A DNA stretch of 64,000 bases. Source: Ciborinia camelliae (taxonomy: Eukaryota > Ascomycota > Leotiomycetes > Helotiales > Sclerotiniaceae). Under the pieces are notes generated by a model. It had not been told where the DNA came from, did no database searches, and saw nothing but the letters and a program-made list of their open reading frames with translations. The stretch covers positions 397,440 to 461,439 of the forward strand of contig JANPYM010000002.1 in NCBI GenBank assembly GCA_025890175.1. Direction: 5' to 3'. Positions 23,914-32,516 of the stretch are shown here, in pieces (the stretch's first letter is position 1; the number at the start of each line of letters is the position of its first letter). A program made the position numbers and the translations under genes.

Positions 23914-25433
23914 TCAAATATTTTTATGCATATCCTGCATTTGAAACTCTTCAACCAAGACTTCATTTTGTGAAGAAGGAGTCGTCGATTTTCTGGCCTC
24001 AAGATCAACATATGGATTGGAGCGAGGATCAGATGGTGTTGAGTGATGTGTAGAGGGATGAGTTGTTGAACGAAGAGAGAAGACGCTTTGAATGCTGCGC
24101 AGCGTGTCTTGGAGATTAAAGTGCGTGAAGAGGAAACTCAGTGTGGGAAGACAAGCAGCGATGAGGGAAAGCCCTGCTTCGAGCATACTCCACCATAGAC
24201 CTACTGTGAGGACTTCTACTATTGAGTTAGAAAGTGAAGACTTGTATTGCGAAATAGGTGTATGGGGATCTTACGGTTGGGATCTATCACGGCATCTTTG
24301 GTTAGACCGGTAAGTAGTTGGATGTATAGGATCATTCTCGCGATCGAAGCGCCAACGGCTCTATGGACTTCGAGTCAGTGAGAAGTCATTTTTCTAGCTC
24401 GCCCTGAACTTACGATGCTCCAAGAAGAAAGACGCCGCTAACGGCAATCTTCTTCTTAGTAGACAATCGAAGCCTCCATATCTAAAGAAACTCGGAAGTT
24501 AGGTCTATACTTTGATATCTAGCAACTGTCGAATGTTGCCAACAGAAAACTCACAATTGGTAGGGGTAAAAGGAACACAAGGATATCAACGAGAAAGTCG
24601 GAGATAGCCAGGCCATACTCGCTCGTGAATCCGATGGCGCAATATTGAAGTTGCGCTGTGGTGGAACCCCAGTTTGCCCAGACTGCTGTACCGCAATCGA
24701 ATATTATGATGAATATAAAGGCAACTGTCCAGAGGAATATTGTGGCCGCGGAGATTTTAGAGATGATATCGAAAGCATCGTTCTTGCCTACGACAAATAT
24801 TCGCCGATAAAATGCGACAATGCTTAGCTTGATGGAACCATATGCTAACATCAAAAAGATCTGGAAGGGGAATTCCAGCTAGAGAGCGCCAAGAAGGTTA
24901 GCCGCAGCCAAGAACTGCCAAGAACTGCCAAGTGTGCTTGTTTTGACATCATTATGACATAGTAGGAAAAGAGATATTGGATTAACCTACCTTCTGACCA
25001 AAAGTAGTGGAGGGATCGGTGTAGAGGGCCTCTTCTTCTGGAGAGAGATCCGATGGTGCTGCCGGTGTTGGCGAGCCAAATGCTCCATTATGGCCTCCTA
25101 GACATGTTTGATGAGTAAAATAAACGACGGTATGAGTGGCGACATTAAACATCTACCTACCAATAACCAAGCATATTCCCATTCCAATGAGCCATATCTT
25201 TAGCTGCTGTTAGTTTTCATCTTTGATAGAGTGGTCCAAGTTGTTCAACTCACGAGGCCACTCAGTATTAGCCAATCATCGGTATCCTTTTTGGTATTCT
25301 GGAGATGCCGAGTGAAGAATCGCAAGCCGACAATGACAATACAGACGATCGGAAGGGCAACCCCGAGGCTGATGACCTCTTTTCTATCCACATATTTGAA
25401 TGTGAAATTATAAGAAGGCATGTCGGATGACAT
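23914..25433 (-). CDS. Fungal rhodopsin-domain (Pth11/SAT4-type) seven-TM membrane protein
   Basis: Integral membrane protein of the large fungal-specific rhodopsin-domain family, members of which are often called Pth11-like. Function and ligand are unknown. Seven exons (minus): 25254-25433, 25161-25203 (or -25206), 24991-25097, 24555-24878, 24414-24481, 24275-24360 and 23914-24218, giving 370 (or 371) residues. Family marks are TM1 (SLGVALPIVCIVIVGLRFFTR) followed by KKDTDDWLIL, the conserved loop with GHNGAFG, AYGSIKLSIVAFYRRIF, a Cys/Trp-bearing extracellular loop, WRLRLSTKKKIAVSGVFLLG, SIARMILY and the last TM preceding a Ser/Thr-rich cytoplasmic tail. Exon 2 has a CAGCAG (NAGNAG) acceptor, so one codon is optional. 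Confidence 0.88.
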
Positions 25434-26214
25434 TTTGCAGAAGAAGTGCTAGCGAGTCAGATGGGAAGGCTCCGGGGAAATCAGCCAGTCTAACCTTTGG
25501 GCAAGACGAGAAGCGGAGCAGGTATGAGAGACGAGTATTTTTATAAAAGTGCGAAGTGTAACAATGAAAGAAGGAAATTCTTTCCATAAAATGAGGGGAA
25601 ATGATGGAATGACTGCCCGTCAAGCGGGGACGCGAGCTGGCTGCGCCATTTGAAGATATTTTCTTCAGCACTTTAAAATAAACCTTGAGGCTGACTGCGT
25701 CGTTTGAGTACATAATCTTCAGTGCGTGATTCTACCAAGAGGGGAATAGAAGTAGTTTCTGGTATGCCACACTTGTAGCAGATTAATACACCTTGAAATT
25801 GAATGAAGGATTCCAATTTTTGCGGTGAATAATACTAGTTATGCACTAGTACGTACTCGGCCCCTTAGTATACCTACATTATGCGAAGAGTAAATATTGA
25901 AGATTTGCGATATTATGGTAGTAGTCGTGTAAGACAATCTGACTCGACCTACCATTTACGGTACTTCTCGCCTTATTAGTACTCGCCGCTGATGCACGTG
26001 TTCGGCTGCATGAAATGAGATGGCCCAACAGTTGGTCATATCAGATCACATATGTATATTTATTTGCAAGTCTTACAAAGAGATCTACACTAGATAAGGA
26101 TTTCTGTCGTTCCAAACCTAATTTCGAAATTGCAACTTCACATTCAGCGTTCTGTTTAAGGGCACTCAATCGCTGCTTACTTCTCGGTCACTGCACCCTC
26201 GTCAAATCATAAAG
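25434..26214. promoter_or_regulatory. Divergent intergenic promoter region
   Basis: These 781 bp lie between the start codons of the rhodopsin-domain gene (-) and the GFA-type gene (+), and must contain both promoters. No clear TATA box on either side. ORFs inside it look random. Confidence 0.5.
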
Positions 26215-26877
26215 ATGCCGCTCCCAGAACATTCTCTATCAATTCGTGGGGGTTGCAACTGTCGAGCAGTTCGCTACGAAATCCAGATTCCATCTGTCAA
26301 TGACAGACCTCTCCATCCCTACTCAGACAAAATTAAATCAGGAGAAGATGTCCATCTACCCATGATTGCCATCGACCATTGCAACGACTGTCGCCGTGCC
26401 ACAGGTTCCGTACTCCCACTTTGGCTCTGTTCACCAATCAATTACATTACATCCTCCCTTCTTCGTCGCTCCGCAGCGTCTCAGCCCCCAACGACGAAAG
26501 TGGATGGTGATAGCGATGAGGAGCATCGTAGAGGACCGTGGCTATCTGCCGAAGAGATATTTCGACCAGGACTATCAGCTGATGATTCATTCCTGACGGC
26601 CTTCGTATCATCTGAAGCTCGCACTAGATACTTCTGTGGTCGTTGTGGGACCAGTATAGGATATCGTGTCAGCCCTATGCCAGAAGGGTGGCCGGAAATG
26701 CTGGATGTTGTGATGGGAACGATCGATAGAGAAGACCTAGATTCGGATGCTATGGTTCCTGAGAGGGCTCTTTGGTTGGATCATGGTATTGGCTGGGTGA
26801 AGAAACTGGCAAGGGAGGGACTTGGGCAGATCCCACAACATCCGCTCACCAATGTGAGCTTACGGACGCAAGAATGA
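26215..26877 (+). CDS. GFA/CENP-V-type zinc-binding protein (DUF636)
   Basis: Intronless, 220 residues. The fold is that of glutathione-dependent formaldehyde-activating enzyme (GFA) and CENP-V proteins. The reaction here is unknown, because most fungal members are uncharacterised and only named by homology. Zinc-ligand motifs are in order: GGCNCRAVRY near residue 13, the central HCNDCRRATGS at about 60, and YFCGRCGTSIGYR at about 140. A TIDREDLD segment near residue 172 matches the family C-terminal half. An extra acidic/basic insertion (GDSDEEHRRG) separates the second and third motifs. The gene is the left neighbour, in the same orientation, of the repeat precursor gene 586 bp downstream. 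Whether it belongs to that locus is open. Confidence 0.88.
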   Translation: MPLPEHSLSIRGGCNCRAVRYEIQIPSVNDRPLHPYSDKIKSGEDVHLPMIAIDHCNDCRRATGSVLPLWLCSPINYITSSLLRRSAASQPPTTKVDGDSDEEHRRGPWLSAEEIFRPGLSADDSFLTAFVSSEARTRYFCGRCGTSIGYRVSPMPEGWPEMLDVVMGTIDREDLDSDAMVPERALWLDHGIGWVKKLAREGLGQIPQHPLTNVSLRTQE

Positions 26878-27463
26878 TAGAGTTACGTACCCCAGGGCCT
26901 AGTATGCACCAAGGGTTGTTTCCAAATCAGGAACTTGGTTATCTTTGTTATCTTTAAATATGACCCACTTTCCAATCTACTGTAATGAGATGAGTCAGAC
27001 GGGTCAAAGTTTCAAAGGAGTGATCCATGGATACTTTAGCAATACATATTATGAACAGGCATCGCAGGCATACAAGTTGCATACTAGCTATATATATATG
27101 TACATTGATATGTAGTCTTACATTGACATGTGACCTATTTGCCCAGGTGAGAATGAAAGCCGCCAAAGATGGTGTGTACCTACCTAGGAGCCTATAAGTT
27201 TGATACTACGTCTGGCCCCGGCCCATTTTGCAAGCTTGAAGAATTGAACTCAGTAGCATTTGTGGTCCGACATCAATAACGGGCATGTAGTATCGGCTTT
27301 GCATTTTCTAGGCAGGTAGCTAGCAATCTTGTGCCTATAAAATCTTCAGTCTGCTGCTACTCCAGGGAATAGGTTAAAAAAGGAATACCTACAACGAGAA
27401 TAATCTCAAGAACCATCGAACATCTTACAGTAGTACCCACAGTACTAGGTGTCTTTTTTGAGA
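26878..27463. promoter_or_regulatory. Upstream region of repeat precursor gene, with TATA box
   Basis: Intergenic 586 bp between the GFA-type gene and the small secreted precursor. A clean TATAAAA sits at 27336-27342, about 122 bp before the precursor ATG, suggesting a regulated promoter with an ORF leader of roughly 90 nt. No coding sequence seen. Confidence 0.5.
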
Positions 27464-27743
27464 ATGTACACCCACGCTCTAGTTTTGACATGGCTCGCCT
27501 TGTCTTCGCTTGGTCTTGCGGCCCCAATTGCAGGTGAGGACAATCCCAATTCCTAAGCTAAACTAATATAGCTCCTGATATGACAGTACTAATTACAAGT
27601 TAGTCCCAGGGATTGAGAAGCCAAGATCACCAGCTCCTAATATTTTGGGGTCGGCTGTTGTTGCACGCGAAGCCAACATCGAGAAGCCAAGATCACCAGC
27701 TCCTAGCATTTTGGGACCGGCTGTTGTCGCGCGCTCCGAGTAG
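27464..27743 (+). CDS. Small secreted precursor with two tandem 19-residue repeats (candidate RiPP precursor)
   Basis: Two exons, 27464-27533 and 27610-27743. The 76-nt intron is GTGAGG...TACTAATTACAAG...CCCAG. The product is 67 residues. Residues 1-23 form a signal peptide (MYTHALVLTWLA, then SSLGLAAPIA). The mature part consists of two repeats, IEKPRSPAPNILGSAVVAR and IEKPRSPAPSILGPAVVAR, separated by EAN and ending in SE. Between the copies 7 of 57 nucleotides differ, and 5 of these are at third codon positions, so four of six changed codons are synonymous. That supports this reading frame as the translated one. No Lys-Arg site is present. Only single Arg residues (AR, PR) could be processing points, and there is no Tyr in the repeats. 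It neighbours a UstYa-like gene and an MFS pump. Function as a ribosomal peptide precursor is inference. Confidence 0.6.
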
Positions 27744-28152
27744 AGATAGTAAGTGTTTACAGAGGCATTTGTTCCTTTGATATGCTCACCCATCTTAGCC
27801 GCGGGACTTTTGCCCACAAACTCTGGGAAGGGATATTGGTATGGCATGGTATGGTACTATGAGGTGTGGGACGACGAGGAAATAATAGTTTGATTATGAA
27901 GAGAAGTTTCGTCGGTAGCGTATGTCGAGAAGGATTGGTTCGATGTGTGTTTAATGTGCAATCATATCAGTTGAGAGACAGTCGGAAGATTATTGGTATC
28001 ACATTCACTATAGACAATTCAACTCTTCCGCTTCTCTACTCAGAGAGACCTCAATAACTTAAAATGTGATTCCACTAGAACAATGGGCATTGTGTGCCTC
28101 TTGCGCCGACTTTCCCTCGTTATATCTAATCATACTGAAAACGTATTGTAAT
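27744..28152. other. Convergent 3' region, precursor / UstYa-like gene
   Basis: This 409-bp tail-to-tail region should contain both 3' UTRs. The minus-strand ORF entering the repeat DNA from here (27593-27847) reads the same tandem duplication in a non-conserved frame. Nothing else seen. Confidence 0.55.
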
Positions 28153-29159
28153 CTAATCTATCAATGGACCAGCATCATCGCTATCAAAATCTCCAAACAC
28201 CGCATGGATTTGTTCCAGGTAAGGAGATCCTGGAGGACAGAACTTGAATCTAATCAGCGTATCAATTTCGCTGTTGTTTGGTTGTATATCTCTCCAGCAG
28301 GAGGTGTGCTCGAGAGACCATGCTTCAAGCGCATCCCAGTCCCGACATTGTCGAGTTTGTCCTGTTCCTGATTGGCCCGGGTGGAGCTCAGAAGTATATC
28401 GTGGAGTGTCATCCGCGAAGCAGATTACATCTTGTCTCAGTGTGTCAAGACAATGCAAAGCATGCCCGAAGGTGTAGCTCAGAGGTCTGCTGTCCCGTAA
28501 TTCGTGCATCACAGAGTACAGGATAACCTACAAGCAGAACTCCCAGTTAGTTACATGAGTAAGCTCGTTGTATGATTAGCACACATACCAAACAGTGAAG
28601 ACTATGATGAGCATTTAAGAAGAACAATCCTTTATCTTCATCCCAAGGAAATCTTTGAGCTCTTGGGAGTCCTAATGAGTCCGCATACTCATCAGTTAAA
28701 GCGATGGATCCACGGTCGTAGTTAATCGATGCCCAAGCATCATTCCTTGAAGATTCGTTGCTACTATCATATGCGTTGTGGTGATCAAATGTTCTTAAAA
28801 TGTTCCACTCGAGATGTGCTGTTCTACTGTCAGCAAAAATCGAGGTCATAGCAGTGAAGGATATACGGAGTAGGTTATGGGCTATACTCACCAAAAGGCG
28901 TTGAGTGCTGAAGATTCGCAGATACATCTTTGGTGGTGTACAGTACATATTGCATACCAGTCAAAATGTTGACGCCCATGGAGATAATGAACAGTGCGAC
29001 TAGAACCTTCTGAAATCGTGGGCGGACCCACTGAGGTGCAAGTTTCCGGAAATCCCCCCCAGAACTACTGCCTTGGCTCAGCAAACTACGATCTTCCGAA
29101 CTATCCCTCATTGCTAGGATTGATGCTAATGATATTCGTAGTGAAGACACACGAATCAA
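28153..29159 (-). CDS. UstYa-like protein (DUF3328)
   Basis: Member of the UstYa/DUF3328 family, whose characterised members carry out oxidative tailoring and cyclisation of fungal ribosomal peptides (ustiloxin, phomopsin, asperipin, victorin) and some modifications of non-ribosomal products. Three exons (minus): 28892-29159, 28589-28818 and 28153-28527. Introns are 28819-28891 and 28528-28588, giving 290 residues. A single N-terminal membrane anchor lies at about 51-73 (VLVALFIISMGVNILTG), the usual type II topology. Both family motifs are present: HSLHC at about 161-165 and HALHC at about 188-192, followed by LDTLRQDVICFADDTPRYTS. The second-to-third exon join (LHCL-VILYSVMHELRDSRPL) restores the spacing of the two motifs. 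All signature residues are intact. The gene is divergent from the MFS gene and convergent with the repeat precursor. Confidence 0.9.
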
Positions 29160-29790
29160 TGTAAGTATTGAGATTCAACAAAGATGGCTCAATTTTAGAG
29201 TCAGTAACAAAACTGTTTCTTCCCATGAGGTCTTCGCCAGGTGGGAGGGATCGCAAACGTCCCACTACCTAATGAAATATACAGGTTGACACACTGCAAT
29301 TTTGTGTGGGTACGGACTGCGCCGGTTGTAGTAATGCATCCGAAGCGCGGGATGATATAGTGCTCCGCAGGGCTGTCAGCATACTGTGGGGAGAGGGGGG
29401 AGGGGGGTTCAAAAAGACAAGGGTGTGACTACCGGCCATAACTTGGATGCAACACCTTCCGCCCACTGTACGAAGTGTCTAGCTATGAATCATTCTCTTT
29501 CAAGGTCCAGGTGCATGTCATCATCGTTTGACTGTTACCGAAAGGGAAGGTCGCATGATGAATGTAACTTTCTAATCAGCCCCTCAAAACAGTCTAATAT
29601 ACGAGTAGTATCACCCAATAGCATAACCGTGGGTATCTTTGACCATAGAATACCGGTATCATCACACATACAACTAGAACTACTAGTAAAATGCCCGAAA
29701 AACTCCTTTTGATGTCATGAATGGTTCTTCGAACAATGCATTGACACCAAAATAATCCTCTATTCATTATACTGAAAATTTACGACAGCT
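29160..29790. promoter_or_regulatory. Divergent promoter, UstYa-like / MFS
   Basis: These 631 bp lie between the start codons of the UstYa-like gene (-) and the MFS transporter (+). A shared upstream region suggests co-regulation, but I recognise no specific binding motif. The ORF at 29386-29712 does not look coding. Confidence 0.55.
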
Positions 29791-31554
29791 ATGTCTGATC
29801 AATCGAAGCCCGCTCCTATGTTTAGCCAAACTCCATCATCTGCAGATGACAGTATCAAGACGGAATCTGGTCTAGGATATTTAGAAAATACACTACCAGT
29901 AACCGAATTAGACTCTCATACCGGGTGTCTTGATGAGCTTCATGGACCCGAGGACCCACAAAATTGGTCAAAATTCAAAAAATGGTCTATTGTCGGCGTG
30001 ATATCAGCCATGACTTTGGTTGTGTAGGTGCTTCTAAATTTGCCAGTCACTGCGGTAGAATGCTGAGACTTTTAGAAACCTTGCTACAGTAATGTGTACC
30101 CCTGCAGCCCCCCAAATACTTGAAGAGATCGCGCCGAATGCGAGTAAGATATATATCAATATTGTAGTGTCGATTTGGGAACTCGGGGAAGCGTGTGGGC
30201 CATTGCTTGTCGCACCACTATCTGAGGTGTATGGCAGATATCCGATTTATCACATTGCAAACGTGCTTTTTATTGTATTCTCCGTAGCCGGTGCACTTAG
30301 TACGAATATTGGAATGCTTGTCGCCTTTCGATTTTTCAATGGAATTGCGGTGGCATCTGTGACCTTGAACTCCAGCATAGTGGGAGATATGTTTATCGTT
30401 GAGGAACGGGGAAGAGCCATGGCGATCATGGGGATTGCTCCTTTACTTGGACCGCTGTCTGGACCTTTGATAGGAGGCTACATGTCTGAGACAGTCGGTT
30501 GGAGATGGATATTCTGGTTCATAGCCATCTTTGCTGGGGTTCTCGAATTGGCATTCATCTTGATCTTTCGGGAGACATATAAAGCGAAAATCCTCAAAAC
30601 GAAGATAGCAAAACTTCGTAAAGAACTAGGCGACCAATACCAAAGTTCGGCCGTTGATCCCGTACTTACCAAGAAAGAATTCCTGCAACAAGTTCTCATA
30701 AGACCGGCAAGAATGCTATTCCTCTCCCCGATAATCTTTCTACTCGCCGTAAATGTCGCAATAGTTTTCGGTTACTTTTATCTTTTTCTGACGAGCATCA
30801 CGGAGGTCTTCCAGGGCATATATCACTTTTCCACAGGCTCTGCAGGACTAACATTTCTGGGAATGGGTAATCTTTACTTGTACTATTCCGAATTTCATAA
30901 GCTAACGTATTTCGTAGGGATTGGAATGACCTCTGGCGTTTTCATATGCGGCGCAGTGCTGGACAGATACGTTAAAAAGATGAAGGCTGCGGGAGGTACG
31001 AAACCGGAGCATCGTCTGCCTATCATGGTTATTGGCAGTCCTACACTGCCAATCGGCCTATTCCTCTACGGTTGGTCGGCTCAGAAACATACTCATTGGA
31101 TTTTTCCTGTTCTGGGGACAGCAATTTTCGGGTTCGGGGTTGCTGTTACGATAGTTCCAACCTCCAGCTACTTGGTCGATGCATTTGGCATTCATGCAGC
31201 CTCTTCTCTTGCAGCGATGATTACCATGAGATGTATTGTCGGGGCTCTTCTCCCTTTGGCTGGTAAGACTTCCCTATTTTCTTTTGATGAAAGAATTACG
31301 CAAAGTGAAGTGTCACAAGCTTCATTCAATCAAGGCAACTTATTATTTTCTGCCTATCCCAAAACTTTCCCACAACGTGCTACGTCGATACTAATACAGA
31401 ACTTTCAGGGCCAGCCCTGTACAATAATTTGGGTCTCGGATGGGGCAATTCAATCCTTGGATTCGTGGCTTTGGCTTTCATGCCGGTCCCTCTCATACTT
31501 ATGAGACGTGGAGAAAAGATTAGAATGAAGTCGAATCTTCAGGTCATATTCTAA
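29791..31554 (+). CDS. MFS drug:H+ antiporter-type exporter (DHA1-like)
   Basis: Twelve-TM plasma-membrane exporter of the major facilitator superfamily. DHA1-type pumps export drugs, toxins or the product of a neighbouring cluster. Four exons: 29791-30023, 30076-30866, 30918-31262 and 31409-31554. Introns are 30024-30075, 30867-30917 (branch GCTAACG) and 31263-31408, giving 504 residues. A hydrophilic N terminus ends in GPEDPQNWSKFKKW, the typical entry to TM1 in fungal DHA1 proteins. Motif A is GPLLVAPLSEVYGR, and TM5 has the antiporter-type GPLSGPLIGGYM. After intron 3 the family C terminus PALYNNLGLGWGNSILGF reappears. Reading straight through intron 3 gives an aberrant end at 31504, so splicing there is needed for a normal protein. 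Confidence 0.92.
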
Positions 31555-31934
31555 AGAAATGATGAACAGATTAGGGAACGTTGTTCAATCTTCATCATCA
31601 ATTTTAAAGTAAATAGGTGGATAAATAGTACAGTCCCCAAACATCTGTAAAGCCGGCCAAATCTTAAAAGCTGTTGCGCACTTGAACAAAGCATAGTAAA
31701 ACATCCAAAGAGGAGGTTGTATGATAACTGCAGTTGATCCCACTGGTTACCCCATTTGCTTTCTGTGATTCGATTTTGCTGGAAAATAAGATAATAAACT
31801 CTAATCACAAAAACATGACCGAGCAGTGCACTGCCCAGACAGGCAATGAAAGAAAGAAAGTCATATTTCTGAACAGAGATCCAATTGGAGTTTAAGTAGA
31901 GGAGAGGAGCTTCCATATAGGTATTACAAAGCAT
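31551..31934 (-). CDS. Uncertain small membrane ORF
   Basis: An unspliced 127-codon ORF, tail-to-tail with the MFS gene and overlapping its stop by 4 nt. It has one or two hydrophobic stretches (FLSFIACLGSALLGHVFVIR and YNLLFGCFTMLCSS). I recognise no family and found no good upstream exon. It could be a real small membrane protein of the locus, a gene remnant, or chance. It is listed because of its position, at low confidence. Confidence 0.2.
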   Translation of the reverse strand: MLCNTYMEAPLLYLNSNWISVQKYDFLSFIACLGSALLGHVFVIRVYYLIFQQNRITESKWGNQWDQLQLSYNLLFGCFTMLCSSAQQLLRFGRLYRCLGTVLFIHLFTLKLMMKIEQRSLICSSFL

Positions 31935-32516
31935 TGTAGCAGTCCGGACTATTAGAAGTCCTACCTAAGCTTGGATAAACTTGCTTCCATTGTTTGCTAG
32001 CAAGTGACCTTGTAAGAGATTACATAACAAGTCTTTCGTGTGATGAAAGGGGGGGGGTTGCTGAGGGGGGTCGCCTAGTGTGCCTTTGTGCCCAGCATCT
32101 GTGATACTCCTCCGGAACTCGCCGCTCCTTCTCCATTCGAGGGACATTCAAAGTATTCCATATTATCAACACATGAAAACATAGAATTAAGGCAATTTTG
32201 TTCTGGAATTTGGTATTGCAACGTACGTCTAACCACTAAAAAAGTTTTGTAAAGTAATCTACCTACCATTCTCAAGCTCATACATGCTCGATCCGATATC
32301 ATCCAATCGATTTGATTCATTTCTTCATTGTCCCGATCCTTTCCTTGCATCCCTAAATATGTTTACCCAGAGTATGCTCCATAATCATGAGTAAGAGACA
32401 GAAATCCACATCTAGAATTTCATATCTCGATATTAAAACGCCAACCAAATGCACGTGCGCTTGAGCAACCATTTAATCCACACCAAATATTCGACATTAT
32501 GACGAATCTATTTTTT
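31555..32516. other. Convergent 3' region, MFS / importin
   Basis: About 960 bp, largely 3' flanks. Apart from the uncertain ORF at 31551-31934, nothing coding is supportable. A homopolymer G run near 32049-32055 and a CCTAC run near 32261 are minor features. Confidence 0.5.

Noticed and set aside
27594..27609. An 11-nt intron (GTTAGTCCCAG) in the repeat precursor
   Set aside because: Far too short to splice. A single 76-nt intron 27534-27609 with a TACTAAT branch point gives the same downstream frame.
27593..27847. Minus-strand 84-codon ORF also showing a tandem repeat
   Set aside because: It reads the same duplicated DNA. In this frame most of the differences between copies would fall at less silent positions, and it has no signal peptide or splice support. 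The plus frame is better supported.
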